Origin: Ilyomonas sp965247435
GTDB lineage: Bacteria > Bacteroidota > Bacteroidia > Chitinophagales > Chitinophagaceae
Length of the DNA: 64,000 nt
Assembly (NCBI GenBank): GCA_965247435.1
Contig: OZ252019.1
Span: 2,356,001-2,420,000 of the forward strand
Reading direction: 5' to 3'
Part shown: one piece after another, positions 44,709-54,549 of the stretch
Layout of the letters: every line of letters begins with the position of its first letter
How positions within the stretch are numbered: position 1 is the first letter of the stretch
Made by a program: the position numbers and the translations under genes
Notes under the pieces: generated by a model
What the model was told of the DNA's origin: nothing
The model's database searches: none
What the model saw: the letters and a program-made list of their open reading frames with translations, nothing else

Positions 44709-46505
44709 ATGGATAAACATGTGTATAATACGGGCATCATCGGCAACTGCGCCTACATAGCGCACATCAACAAAGACACGAATATAGACTGGCTATGCTG
44801 GCCCAACTTCAACAGTACGTTTGTTTTCGGCGGCATGCTGGATAAAAATAAAGGCGGCGCATTCACGATTCTTCCGGACGACAGCGATTATACGTCCATC
44901 CAATATTATTTAGAAAATACCAATATCCTTTGTACCGTGGTTACCTGCCGCGGGGGCAAATACCGCATTATGGATGTAGCGCCGCGTTTCATTCAATACG
45001 AACGTCCCTTTCGGCCACTAATGCTCATACGCCGGGTGGAAGTGCTGGAGGGCAATCCGCGTATAAAAATAAAATGCGTCCCGGTGTGCGATTATGGCGA
45101 AACTAAACTGCAGGCTTACCGGGGCAGCAGCAACATAGAGTTTGTTGGGCATGAAGAAAAAATACGACTGACTACTGATTTCCCGATCAATTATATTTTA
45201 GAGGAGCAGTGTTTTGTTTTATCGGATACCAAATACCTTGCGCTTACGTATGGCCCGCCACTGGAAGCCCCCCTGGTAAGCACTTGCAGGCATTTTATTG
45301 ATGAGACGGTTAAGTATTGGCGCCAATGGATTAAAAGATCAAGCATTGCTGCTTTTGCGCAGGATTATGTAATCCGTTCGGCACTAACATTAAAGATCCA
45401 CCAGTTTGAAGATACCGGCGCTATCATTGCTGCCAGCACCACCAGCCTGCCGGAGTACCCCGGCAGCACCCGTAACTGGGATTACCGCTACTGCTGGCTG
45501 CGGGATACGTACTATGTTATCACTGCACTTAACCATATTGCGCATTTTGAAGAAATGGAGGACTATTTTCATTTTATTACCGACATCTCCTTTAGCAATA
45601 ACAACAGCACAGATTTCCGCTATCAGCCTTTGTATGGGATAACCGGGGAACACCAGCTACCGGAACGGATATTGCCGCTGGAAGGCTATCTTGGCAATAA
45701 GCCGGTGCGTGTGGGCAACCAGGCTTTTGAACACATTCAAAACGATATTTACGGCCAGGTACTTATTTCGCTGCTGCCCATTTATACCGACCATCGTTTT
45801 GTTTTTCATGAGCGTAAAGACTCGGCGCACTGGATCAGTTTTGTGCTGGATAAAATAGAAAAAACGGTGGACGAAAAAGATGCCGGCATCTGGGAGTTCC
45901 GCAACTCCCAGGAGATTCATTGCTATACCAACCTTTTCCAGTGGGCCGGCTGCTGTGCCGCCATTAAAATGGCTAAGTCAATTGATAATGAAGCGCTGCT
46001 GCAACGCGCCGAAAGCCTGAAACAACGCGCTATAAACAATATTGAAAGCTGCTACAACGAAGAGCGGAAATGCTATACCGCGGCCTGTGGCAATAACTTT
46101 TTAGACGCGAGCACCCTGCAACTGATATTGATGAACTATCTTGATCCAACATCGGATCGTGCAAAAGATCACCTTATTGCTTTGGAAAAAGAACTGCATA
46201 CACCCAATGGATTATTCTACCGGTATGTTCATGCCGATGATTTTGGCAAACCCCAATCCACTTTTCTCATTTGCGCTTTCTGGTATGTGGAAGCGCTTGC
46301 CTGTGTAGGCCGGTTAGACGATGCCATTAAAGCGTTTAACAACCTGATGCAGTACAGTAATCATCTTAAATTGTTCAGCGAAGATGTGGATGAAAAGGAC
46401 GGCAGCCAGTGGGGTAATTTTCCGCAGGCCTACAGCCATGTAGGTTTAATGAATGCTGCCTATCGCATCGCCATGCGTATGGACAAGCCCATTTTTTGTG
46501 AATAA
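44709..46505 (+). CDS. GH15 family glucoamylase/trehalase
   Basis: 598 aa from ATG 44709; an upstream TTG adds three residues. No signal peptide, so cytoplasmic. GH15 bacterial form: N-terminal beta-sandwich (TGIIGNCAYIAHINKDTNIDWLCWP) and an (alpha/alpha)6 barrel with STRNWDYRYCWLRDTYYV, WEFRNSQEIHCYTNLFQWAG, which holds a candidate catalytic Glu, and DGSQWGNFPQAYSHVGLMNA near the end. Such proteins are glucoamylase-like, and several are trehalases. With an otsAB fusion 4 kb away, trehalose breakdown is the favoured role (inference). It has its own 5' region after a terminator; a hairpin follows its stop. Confidence 0.9.
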   Translation: MDKHVYNTGIIGNCAYIAHINKDTNIDWLCWPNFNSTFVFGGMLDKNKGGAFTILPDDSDYTSIQYYLENTNILCTVVTCRGGKYRIMDVAPRFIQYERPFRPLMLIRRVEVLEGNPRIKIKCVPVCDYGETKLQAYRGSSNIEFVGHEEKIRLTTDFPINYILEEQCFVLSDTKYLALTYGPPLEAPLVSTCRHFIDETVKYWRQWIKRSSIAAFAQDYVIRSALTLKIHQFEDTGAIIAASTTSLPEYPGSTRNWDYRYCWLRDTYYVITALNHIAHFEEMEDYFHFITDISFSNNNSTDFRYQPLYGITGEHQLPERILPLEGYLGNKPVRVGNQAFEHIQNDIYGQVLISLLPIYTDHRFVFHERKDSAHWISFVLDKIEKTVDEKDAGIWEFRNSQEIHCYTNLFQWAGCCAAIKMAKSIDNEALLQRAESLKQRAINNIESCYNEERKCYTAACGNNFLDASTLQLILMNYLDPTSDRAKDHLIALEKELHTPNGLFYRYVHADDFGKPQSTFLICAFWYVEALACVGRLDDAIKAFNNLMQYSNHLKLFSEDVDEKDGSQWGNFPQAYSHVGLMNAAYRIAMRMDKPIFCE

Positions 46506-46524
46506 ACTAACTTCCCTGAGCAAT

Positions 46525-46551
46525 GCTGACAGGGTTTGGAACCCTATCAGC
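46525..46551. terminator. hairpin after the GH15 gene, terminator or REP-like
   Basis: GCTGACAGGGTT / AACCCTATCAGC, 11 of 12 pairs, loop TGG, 20 bp after the stop; weak T content follows (GTTTGTG). Confidence 0.6.
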
Positions 46552-46759
46552 GTTTGTGTATATGATAACTATGAAGCACAAAGAGTGAAATAAAAGTAAC
46601 AAGGCTACAACAGCAGCGCTTACCTTCATACCACGTTGTATATTTAATCCCCTTGCTGATAAAATACATTGCAGATTACAGGTAATGGCGATAACCGGAT
46701 ATAAGGGCCAACAGCCGGATCATCAGGACGTGTTGGTACGTAGCTTTTAAAAATAACCA

Positions 46760-48262
46760 ATGAAAAAACTAATCCTTTTTGTACTGCTCTCTTTTACCAT
46801 TTCCATCATAAACGCACAGTCCAATGCGGTGGTTATCCTGCCGGGCGATGATTCGGCGACCATCATTCGCAAAGCTGCAACAGTGGCGCCTTCTGCACGG
46901 CAACTGCGCTGGCAAGGGCTGGAACTAACCGGCTTTCTGCATTTTACTGTGAACACTTTTACCGACCGGGAATGGGGACTTGGCAACGAAAGCGAACAGG
47001 TATTTAACCCAACTTCCCTCGATGCAAAACAGTGGGTACGCACGTGTAAAGCTGCGGGCATCAGGCAGGTGATCATCACGGCAAAACATCATGACGGTTT
47101 TTGCTTATGGCCTTCCAAATACACGGAGCATTCGGTAAAGAACTGTCCGTGGAAAGAAGGCAAAGGTGATGTGGTGAAAGAAGTAGCAGATGCCTGCCGT
47201 CAATACGATATCGGCTTCGGCGTTTACCTGTCGCCGTGGGACCGGAATTCGCAGTACTACGGCGATTCGGCAAAGTATAACCAGTACTTTATGAACCAGC
47301 TTACGGAGCTGCTGACCAACTATGGAAAAGTAGATGAAGTGTGGTTTGACGGCGCTAATGGTGAAGGCCCGAATGGCAAAAAGCAGGTATATAATTTTGA
47401 AGCGTGGTATGCACTCGTTCGCAGGCTGCAGCCAACGGCGGTGATAGCCAGCATGGGCCCCGATGTACGCTGGGTAGGTACCGAAAGCGGCTATGGCCGG
47501 GAAACAGAATGGAGCGTGGTGCCGGTTAATAATTTAAACGAAAATGCGGTTGCTGCGGCATCGCAAACAAGCGTAATATTTAAGCCAACAGGCGATATGA
47601 TGGGCGATGACCTCGGCAGCCGAAGCAAGCTGGTAAAAGCGCCGGGGCTTGCCTGGTACCCTGCAGAAACCGATGTGTCTATACGCCCCGGCTGGTTCTA
47701 TCATCCTGCAGAAGATACAGCAGTAAAGTCGCCGGAAAAGTTGCAGGATATCTATTATAGCTCTGTTGGCAGGAACGGCGTGCTGCTGCTTAATATTCCG
47801 CCCGACAGAAGAGGCCTGATTAATGAAACGGACAGTATGAATTTATTAAAATGGAAACAAGTCCTTGATAAAACGTTTGCAATAAATCTTGCCAACGGCG
47901 CAACCATCGTAACGTCCAGCGGCAGTGGCGCCAATAATCTTTTTGATAATAACCCGGCCACTGCTTTTACGGCCACTGCAGACACGGCGACAATTATTTT
48001 TCATCTGAAAAAGCCAGCCGTTTTCGATGTCTTGCTGTTGCAGGAAAATATTGCTGCCGGCCAGCATATAGAAGGGTTTGAACTGGAATACAAAGAAAAA
48101 AATGAATGGAAAGAAGCCGCTGCCGGCACTACGGTTGGCTATAAGCGTTTGCTTCGTTTTAATGCGATTACGGCGCAGGAGGTAAGGCTGCGTATTGTAG
48201 CATCGCGCCTCCCTCCTGCCCTTGCCGAATTTGGCTTGTACAGGCAGCCGGTTGGATGGTAA
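46760..48262 (+). CDS. GH29-like alpha-L-fucosidase with C-terminal carbohydrate-binding-like domain
   Basis: 500 aa with signal peptide (cut near INAQSN). The N-terminal barrel has RWQGLELTGFLHFTVNTF, IITAKHHDGFCLWPSKYTEHS and the probable nucleophile Asp in EVWFDGANGEG, then NGVLLLNIPPDRRG. This pattern fits the GH29 subfamily acting on alpha-1,3/1,4-fucosyl linkages. Residues about 375-500 form an F5/8-type-C-like beta-sandwich (FDNNPATAFTATADTATIIF start). Exported. It is the first gene of the second fucose-related locus, separated by 223 bp from the next hydrolase gene, with a REP-like repeat between. Confidence 0.88.
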   Translation: MKKLILFVLLSFTISIINAQSNAVVILPGDDSATIIRKAATVAPSARQLRWQGLELTGFLHFTVNTFTDREWGLGNESEQVFNPTSLDAKQWVRTCKAAGIRQVIITAKHHDGFCLWPSKYTEHSVKNCPWKEGKGDVVKEVADACRQYDIGFGVYLSPWDRNSQYYGDSAKYNQYFMNQLTELLTNYGKVDEVWFDGANGEGPNGKKQVYNFEAWYALVRRLQPTAVIASMGPDVRWVGTESGYGRETEWSVVPVNNLNENAVAAASQTSVIFKPTGDMMGDDLGSRSKLVKAPGLAWYPAETDVSIRPGWFYHPAEDTAVKSPEKLQDIYYSSVGRNGVLLLNIPPDRRGLINETDSMNLLKWKQVLDKTFAINLANGATIVTSSGSGANNLFDNNPATAFTATADTATIIFHLKKPAVFDVLLLQENIAAGQHIEGFELEYKEKNEWKEAAAGTTVGYKRLLRFNAITAQEVRLRIVASRLPPALAEFGLYRQPVGW

Positions 48263-48367
48263 TTTATCAATAACGAGGGCAGGATTCAATTTATAATCCG
48301 GTGATTTTTAAAGTTCCTAATGATGAGGAAAAAGAATGAATTATTCCTTGTTTTAAACCTTCCATTA

Positions 48368-48438
48368 AACCGTTGAAACGGTTAGGTATTTTATACAATT
48401 TATTCATAGCCCACGGTTTGAACCGTGGGCTATGAATA
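48368..48438. repeat. REP-like double hairpin
   Basis: A small hairpin AACCGTT/AACGGTT (48368-48383) is followed by a perfect 18-bp stem (48401-48418 with 48421-48438, core AGCCCACGGTT/AACCGTGGGCT) and a 2-nt loop. It is about 48 bp upstream of the next gene's ATG. It looks like an interspersed palindromic repeat, not a terminator: no T run. Confidence 0.7.
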
Positions 48439-48485
48439 TGGAACGGATGCACACTAATGGATTTATCCATTTATACTATTACTAC

Positions 48486-50678
48486 ATGAAAATTTTTTTA
48501 TTGATTGTACAGCTTTTATTAATGGTAATTTTTTGCACCGCGCAGCAGCCGCTTGTGTGGAATAAGAAGCTGGATAAGCTAACGACAACCGACTGGCTGG
48601 TAAAACCAATCATAACAAAGTCGAATATCTATAAATCGGAAGATGGCAAAGACCTCATTTTATATAACGGACTTGTAAAAAGAGCATTCCGTTTGCAGCC
48701 GAATATTGCTTGCATAGATTATCAGAATAAAAGCAATGGACAGCAATTGTTACGTGCTGTTTCTCCGGAAGCAATAGTAACGATTAACAGGCTGAAATGC
48801 AATGTGGGCGGACTTTACGGGCAAAAGGAAAAAGCTTATCTGTTGCCGGCATGGCCGGATAGTTTTACAGCGCATGACAGCGATTTTCAGTTTGCATCTT
48901 ATAAAATTTCGGACATCCAGCCTTATCTTAAGTGGAACAGTGCTGCTACCTGGGCAATGAATAAACAACAACCAGCCGGTATGATGCTCAGCTTTTTGTT
49001 CCGCCCTAAACTTGCCGCTTTGGAAGATATTGAGGTAACGGTACATTATGAGCTGTACGACGGCTTGCCGCTGATGGTAAAATGGTTGTCCATTACCAAT
49101 CATCAAAATAAAACCATTGTGTTGAATGCCGTGATTAATGAAGTGCTGGCAACCGTAGAAGAAGAGAGCGCGGTGGTAGGCAGCGCAGCACAGATGGAAA
49201 AGCAACATGGCATTTATATAGAAACCAACTATGCGTTTAATAATGCCATGCGCTACGACATCAGCGACCAGACAACGCACTGGCTGGCCGATTCCTCCTA
49301 TACCTCGCAGGTGAATTATAATTACCAGACGCCTTGCCTGTTAGAAGTTTACCCGGCAAAAGTTACCGGTATTGAATTAGCGCCGCAGCAGGCATTCCAC
49401 TCAGTAAGAACCTACGAGTTGCTGATGGATAGCTACGACCGCGAAAGAAGAGGATTGGCAATCAGGAAAATGTATGGCGTGGCTGCGCCATGGACGACCG
49501 CCAACCCGATATTCATGCACCTCGTAAGCAGGAATGATGAGGAAGTAAGGAACGCGGTTGATCAATGCAAAGCCACCGGCTACGAAGCGCTGATACTCAG
49601 CTTTGGCAGTCACTGCAATATGGAAGATACAAGCGCTGCAAACATTGCTGAATGGAAGAAACTGGCAGACTATGCACACCAACAGGGCATACTGATTGGT
49701 GGTTATTCGCTGTTCAGCTCGCGTAAAATAAGCGACGAAGATGATGTGATTGATCCGGTTTCCGGCTTGCCGGATAAAGCTGCTTTCTTTGGCAATGCGC
49801 CCTGCATGGGAAGCAATTGGGGGCTTGCCTACTTGGACAAACTGAAATATTTTATCAGTAGCACAGGTTTTAATTTATTTGAAAACGACGGGCCTTATCC
49901 CGGCGATGTCTGCGCTTCTACCACACACCCCGGCCATAAAAATATTGACGACAGCCAGTGGCGGCAAATGCAGTTGCAGCAAGGCTTGTATCACTGGTGC
50001 AACGAGCATGGCGTATATGTAAATGCGCCCGACTGGTATTTTTTAGACGGCACTAATAAGATTGCCATTGGCTACCGGGAAGTGAATTTTTCGTTGCCGC
50101 GTGAGCAGCAGTTGATACTGAACCGGCAGAATATTTATGATGGCTTGTGGGAGAAAAGCAGCAGCATGAGCTGGGGTTTTGTACCACTTACCAAATACCA
50201 GGGCGGCGGCGCAGAAGCAGTGCTGGAGCCGCTAAGCGAACACCTGAAAGACTACCGGCAACTGATGGTGCAGTACTACGGCGCCGGCGTGCAGGCCTGC
50301 TACCGCGGACCAAGATTGTACGATACCGACACAACAAAACAAACGGTTATTGCAACGATTAACTGGTACAAAAAATACCGGGCTATTTTAAACAGCAGCC
50401 TCCTGCACCTGCGGCGGGCCGACGGCCGGGACTGGGATGGCTGGCTGCATGTAAACCCGCAGTTGAAAACGAAAGGCTTACTACTCCTGTTTAACCCGTT
50501 GAACGAAACAATTAAGCGCAGGATACAGGTGCCGCTGTATTATACAGGATTGGACGGCATTGCAACAGTAAAAGAAAAAGAAGGCAATGCAAGGAAGATG
50601 GCGTTGAATAAAAATGAGGAACTTACCCTTAGCTTTACGCTTGAACCGGAAAGCTATACCTGGTTTGTGATTGAATAG
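48486..50678 (+). CDS. exported clan-D-like glycoside hydrolase, family unassigned
   Basis: 730 aa from the ATG at 48486, which gives a clean signal peptide (MKIFLLIVQLLLMVIFCTAQQ); an upstream ATG would lie inside the REP hairpin. An N-terminal beta-sandwich (about 25-300) resembles those of alpha-galactosidases. A TIM-barrel-like part follows (about 320-640) with EALILSFGSHCNM, the NLFENDGPYPGD block, whose Asp could be the nucleophile, and VNAPDWYFLDGTNKIAIGYRE. A C-terminal sandwich ends the protein. Layout suggests the GH27/GH31/GH36 clan, but no family can be named from motifs. Flanked by two GH29 genes, it probably acts on the same fucosylated glycan, e.g. on alpha-galactose. Confidence 0.65.
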   Translation: MKIFLLIVQLLLMVIFCTAQQPLVWNKKLDKLTTTDWLVKPIITKSNIYKSEDGKDLILYNGLVKRAFRLQPNIACIDYQNKSNGQQLLRAVSPEAIVTINRLKCNVGGLYGQKEKAYLLPAWPDSFTAHDSDFQFASYKISDIQPYLKWNSAATWAMNKQQPAGMMLSFLFRPKLAALEDIEVTVHYELYDGLPLMVKWLSITNHQNKTIVLNAVINEVLATVEEESAVVGSAAQMEKQHGIYIETNYAFNNAMRYDISDQTTHWLADSSYTSQVNYNYQTPCLLEVYPAKVTGIELAPQQAFHSVRTYELLMDSYDRERRGLAIRKMYGVAAPWTTANPIFMHLVSRNDEEVRNAVDQCKATGYEALILSFGSHCNMEDTSAANIAEWKKLADYAHQQGILIGGYSLFSSRKISDEDDVIDPVSGLPDKAAFFGNAPCMGSNWGLAYLDKLKYFISSTGFNLFENDGPYPGDVCASTTHPGHKNIDDSQWRQMQLQQGLYHWCNEHGVYVNAPDWYFLDGTNKIAIGYREVNFSLPREQQLILNRQNIYDGLWEKSSSMSWGFVPLTKYQGGGAEAVLEPLSEHLKDYRQLMVQYYGAGVQACYRGPRLYDTDTTKQTVIATINWYKKYRAILNSSLLHLRRADGRDWDGWLHVNPQLKTKGLLLLFNPLNETIKRRIQVPLYYTGLDGIATVKEKEGNARKMALNKNEELTLSFTLEPESYTWFVIE

Positions 50679-50918
50679 CCGATAGGATACAAATGCTGAC
50701 TGCATCTTTTTTTGGTAACTGCCGTATTGCGTGAGGGATGGGCAGCAAGTACCGCGCTGAAGGTTTTGTGCATTGGCTTTGCGGCGCAGTACTGCAGACA
50801 GCCCGGCCCCGCGCCGGAAAAAAGGAAGGATATTATTACAGATGAATAACGGCTTTACCGGATAGCGGCGCCGGGACACGCCCAAGTAATTCTTTCTCTT
50901 ATTTTATAAATGCCTTTT

Positions 50919-52358
50919 ATGAAAAAAAATGTACTGCTCTTTTTTGTTTTTGCGCTTATCAGCCTAACCGTTTTTAGCCAGCAGCATAATACCAGTAAAG
51001 ACTATCGCTGGCCGAAAGATTCAGCCGTTGTAAACAAGCTGCACCATTGGCAGAATGTAAAATTCGGTTTGCTGATGCATTGGGGCACGTACAGCGAGTG
51101 GGGCGTGGTGGAAAGCTGGAGCATCTGCCCCGAAGACGAAGGCTGGACGCAGCGTCGCGGGCCTTACGCCGCCAATTACACCGATTATGTAAAAGCGTAT
51201 GAAAACCTGCAAACGATCTTTAACCCAACCAACTTTAATCCGGACAAATGGGCTGCCGCTGCCAAAGACGCGGGCATGAAGTACGTTGTGTTTACCACGA
51301 AACACCACGACGGCTTTTGCATGTTTGATACAAAGCAAACGGACTATAAAGTTACAAGCCCGAAAACACCTTTTGCAACCAATGCGCGGAGCAATATCGC
51401 CAAAGAAGTGTTCAATGCTTTTCGTGCAGACAGCTTTATGATCGGTGCGTACTTCTCCAAGCCCGACTGGCACAGCAACGATTACTGGTGGCGCTATTTT
51501 CCGCCAAAAGACCGGAACACAAGCTATGACCCGGCCAAATACCCGGAGCGCTGGAATGCTTTTAAAACCTATACCTACAACCAGGTACAGGAGCTGATGA
51601 GCGACTATGGCAGGATGGACATCCTTTGGCTCGATGGCGGTTGGGTGCGCCCGCTGGCAACGGTGGACAAAAGCATAGACTGGCAGCGCAACATACCCTA
51701 CAGCCAGGACATTGATATGCCTAAGATTGCAGCTATGGCAAGAAGCCATCAGCCGGGGTTGCTGGTGGTTGACAGAACGGTAAGCGGCGAATATGAAAAC
51801 TATGTAACGCCGGAGCAATCTATTCCTGCCGCCTATCTTCCCTATCCGTGGGAAAGCTGTATTACGATGGGCGATTCGTGGTCGTACATCCCGAAAGAAA
51901 ATTTCAAATCTGTTAATAAGTTGCTTCATATCTTAACCGATGTGGTATCGCGCAACGGCAATTTATTATTGAATATTGCGCCCGGCCCGGACGGCGACTG
52001 GCATGCAGAAGCGTACGACACGCTGAAAGAAATCGGCACCTGGATGAAGCAAAACGGGGAAGCCATTTATAACACTGCCGGCGACAGCAGTATCGGGGAG
52101 CAAAATGGTTTTGTATTTACACACAAGCCTGGAATTGTATATGCTATCTATCGTGCTGCTGAAGGCGAAACGACGCTGCCTTCGGTGCAAAGCATAGATC
52201 ATTTACCCATGCAATCGGTAAAGAGCGTAACGTTGCTGGGCAGCAGAGAAAAAATTATCATACACTACGAAGGCAACCATTTAAGTATGGTAGTACCGCA
52301 AAAGGTAAGCGCCAACCCGCCGGGAAAAAATGCGTGGGTATTTAAGATCAGCTATTAA
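50919..52358 (+). CDS. GH29 alpha-L-fucosidase, exported
   Basis: 479 aa from ATG 50919 (signal peptide MKKNVLLFFVFALISLTVFS); an ATG 9 bp earlier is also possible. GH29 landmarks: WQNVKFGLLMHWGTYSEWG, YVVFTTKHHDGFCMFDTKQ, the nucleophile Asp in MDILWLDGGWVRP, SCITMGDSWSY, NGNLLLNIAPGPDG, then a beta-sandwich. It hydrolyses alpha-linked L-fucose outside the cytoplasm. It differs from the GH29 at 12598, so the two may prefer different linkages. It is followed convergently by an AraC regulator gene, a likely local regulator of the locus. Confidence 0.95.
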   Translation: MKKNVLLFFVFALISLTVFSQQHNTSKDYRWPKDSAVVNKLHHWQNVKFGLLMHWGTYSEWGVVESWSICPEDEGWTQRRGPYAANYTDYVKAYENLQTIFNPTNFNPDKWAAAAKDAGMKYVVFTTKHHDGFCMFDTKQTDYKVTSPKTPFATNARSNIAKEVFNAFRADSFMIGAYFSKPDWHSNDYWWRYFPPKDRNTSYDPAKYPERWNAFKTYTYNQVQELMSDYGRMDILWLDGGWVRPLATVDKSIDWQRNIPYSQDIDMPKIAAMARSHQPGLLVVDRTVSGEYENYVTPEQSIPAAYLPYPWESCITMGDSWSYIPKENFKSVNKLLHILTDVVSRNGNLLLNIAPGPDGDWHAEAYDTLKEIGTWMKQNGEAIYNTAGDSSIGEQNGFVFTHKPGIVYAIYRAAEGETTLPSVQSIDHLPMQSVKSVTLLGSREKIIIHYEGNHLSMVVPQKVSANPPGKNAWVFKISY

Positions 52359-52522
52359 TGGTTGATTGGATGTTGCCCTATGGTCAATGGAATATTGTGA
52401 ATGGTCAATTGTGAACAATAAGCATTAGCTTACTTGTTTGTTAAGCTGGACATTATAAAAGTGATCCTGTTATTCAGGCAAGCTCATTCTGTTAACCATT
52501 AACTATAATCAATTAACAATAT

Positions 52523-53386
52523 TTACGACGCTTTCAGTCTGTAATTTGTAGGGCAGCAGCCGGTATTCTCCTTGAACACTTTATTGAAGTTGCTTACGGT
52601 TTTAAAGCCGCTCATGTAGGCTATTTCAGAAATGGTGAGGTCGGTATCCATCAGGTAGCGGCAGGCATGGGAAATGCGCACTTCGTTGAGGTATTCCATA
52701 AAGTGCTTGTTCATCCGCTTCTTGAATAAACGGCAAAAAGACTGCGGCGTAAGGTTGGCTTTTTTGGCTACATCATTCAGCGTAATATCGTTGCCGAAAG
52801 CGGTGTTCACGTATTTGAAAACTTCGGCGAGGCGATCTGTATCCTTGTTATAAATAACGCCGGAATACGTTTCTTTATTAATAAATTGTATTTCCTCCGA
52901 AACAGAGATAAGATGCAATATCTGCAGCAGTCCCATTACCCGTTCAAATCCCGTTTTATGCACAATCGTTTCTAATATTTTTATGACCTGCTGTTTTGTT
53001 TTATGCAGGATTTTAATTCCTTTTTCCGCCTGCTTGAAAAGCGTATTTATCTTATCGGCTTCGCGCAGGTTGTAAAAGCCTTCTCCAAAAATTTCCTTAT
53101 TGAAATACATAACGATTGACCGGGCGCGTATGGCCGAAATTCCCTGCTGAAAACTTTCATCACTAAACCATACATGCGGCAGGTTAGGCCCTATTAAGAT
53201 GAGGTCGCCGGCACAAAAAGGTTCGATGTTATCGCCAATCACGCGTTTGCCATAGCTTTCTTTAATATACACCAGCTCGATCTCGGGATGATAGTGGAAG
53301 GGCGATTTAAAATACTGGTCATCGCGCTCAATAATAGATACATAACTGTTGTTGGCAGGTGTAATTTCCGTCTGGAGTATTTTCAT
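52523..53386 (-). CDS. AraC family transcriptional regulator with N-terminal cupin domain
   Basis: 287 aa from the Met at 53386 (MKILQTEITPANNSY); the longer frame adds six unconvincing residues. The N-terminal cupin (about 20-120, FHYHPEIELVYIKESYGKRVIG, GDLILIGPNLPHVW) probably senses a sugar. The C-terminal pair of helix-turn-helix motifs (about 195-285) is typical: ITLNDVAKKANLTPQSFCRLFKK and TISEIAYMSGFKTVSNFNKVFK, ending FKENTGCCPTNYR. By position it may control the fucosidase locus 46.7-52.4 kb and perhaps the FAH gene (inference). It is transcribed towards GH29, with its own 5' region of about 390 bp. Confidence 0.92.
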   Translation of the reverse strand: MKILQTEITPANNSYVSIIERDDQYFKSPFHYHPEIELVYIKESYGKRVIGDNIEPFCAGDLILIGPNLPHVWFSDESFQQGISAIRARSIVMYFNKEIFGEGFYNLREADKINTLFKQAEKGIKILHKTKQQVIKILETIVHKTGFERVMGLLQILHLISVSEEIQFINKETYSGVIYNKDTDRLAEVFKYVNTAFGNDITLNDVAKKANLTPQSFCRLFKKRMNKHFMEYLNEVRISHACRYLMDTDLTISEIAYMSGFKTVSNFNKVFKENTGCCPTNYRLKAS

Positions 53387-53775
53387 GTAGGATGGTTTAA
53401 GCAATTATTAAGCAGGGAACGGAAAGCAATTATACAAAATAAGCAGCAAAAGGTTTGGATTTTTATAAGTTTCCGAAAGGAATTTTCGGGGCGGAATATT
53501 AAAACACAGCAGGATAATAAACCTTATAAAACAAGCGACAGCTATTGGTACAATTACGCTCTGCCCGCATTGCCGCATAAAAAATCGGATAAAACAAATC
53601 ACGCTGCAAAAAATGGCAACCTGCACTGTGGAAAATACGGGTAGCGGTTACCGTTAAAAACACCTGCATTCCTGCTAATTGCTTTTTCACTTTCGTGCTG
53701 TTTATAAATAGCTGTTTATAAACCAGGGAAAGCCGAAAACTGCATATAGAAAGAGTAGGCACACAATTGTATAAA
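53387..53775. other. divergent intergenic region, AraC gene / DUF1566 gene
   Basis: About 390 bp, must contain both promoters. No exact TAnnTTTG with matching -33 element was found and no gene is seen. Confidence 0.35.
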
Positions 53776-54378
53776 ATGAAAAAATTGCTCTTTGTATTAA
53801 CCGTTCTTGGCACGATCACCTCTGTTAGCTGCTCGCACCTGCCCAACAATTTACCGGTCGTCCACATCGGCGATACGTTGCAGGGCGGCATTGTATTTTA
53901 TGTATCGGCCACGCACCAGCATGGCCTCGTATGCGCTTTAGAAGATCAGGGCGCGGCGCCGTGGGACACTACCTTATTTGATGTTAAGAATTACGAGCTG
54001 TACAATCCGCCGTTTATTGGCGGCACCGATACCGCCACCGGTGCCGGCGAAAGCAACACCTCGCTTATTATTAACCGCATAGGAAACGCTTATTATGCAG
54101 CAACCTTATGCCGCAGTTACAACAGTGATGGATATAATAACTGGTCGCTGCCATCGAAAAATGAACTATACATGATGTATAAAAATCTGCATCTTAAGGG
54201 CAAAGGAAACTTCAGAACGGATAACCCCTTGTGTTCATCCTGCCCCGGCGGCCTGTACTGGACGTCGAGCGAAATAGATAACCGCGCCGTATGGTGCCAG
54301 CGCTTCGACACCGGTGAGCAGTTAAACAACTCGTGGAAAAACAACCAAATGTTTGTACGCGCCGTGCATAGCTTTTGA
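53776..54378 (+). CDS. DUF1566 (Lcl C-terminal domain) lipoprotein-like protein
   Basis: 200 aa from ATG 53776. The signal peptide ends in SVSCSH, a lipobox-like cysteine at residue 20. The mature part is one DUF1566/Lcl-C domain: HIGDTLQGGIVFYVS start, NWSLPSKNELYMMYKNL (the usual W-x-L-P-T-x-x-E-L), YWTSSE, and the closing FVRAVHSF. The family is found in surface-anchored proteins, sometimes linked to adhesion or glycan binding; function here unknown. A terminator hairpin follows at 54449. It is co-directional with the small phosphatase-like gene 170 bp on. Confidence 0.8.
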   Translation: MKKLLFVLTVLGTITSVSCSHLPNNLPVVHIGDTLQGGIVFYVSATHQHGLVCALEDQGAAPWDTTLFDVKNYELYNPPFIGGTDTATGAGESNTSLIINRIGNAYYAATLCRSYNSDGYNNWSLPSKNELYMMYKNLHLKGKGNFRTDNPLCSSCPGGLYWTSSEIDNRAVWCQRFDTGEQLNNSWKNNQMFVRAVHSF

Positions 54379-54448
54379 TGATGGCTGCGTTTTGTTGCCG
54401 GAGGAAGCTGCACAAACGAACGGCGGAAGTTTTCCGAAAAAAATTTTG

Positions 54449-54482
54449 AACGCCGGCGTTTTAAGCAAGCCCGGCGTTTTGC
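54449..54482 (+). terminator. Rho-independent terminator
   Basis: Stem AACGCCGG/CCGGCGTT with a 14-nt loop, followed by TTTTGC, 70 bp after the DUF1566 gene. Confidence 0.72.
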
Positions 54483-54549
54483 TGTTGCTTTCCATTAGGG
54501 TAAACAAAGCTGTTTTCCGTTTATTTTTATGTCATAAAAACCGGTAGCC

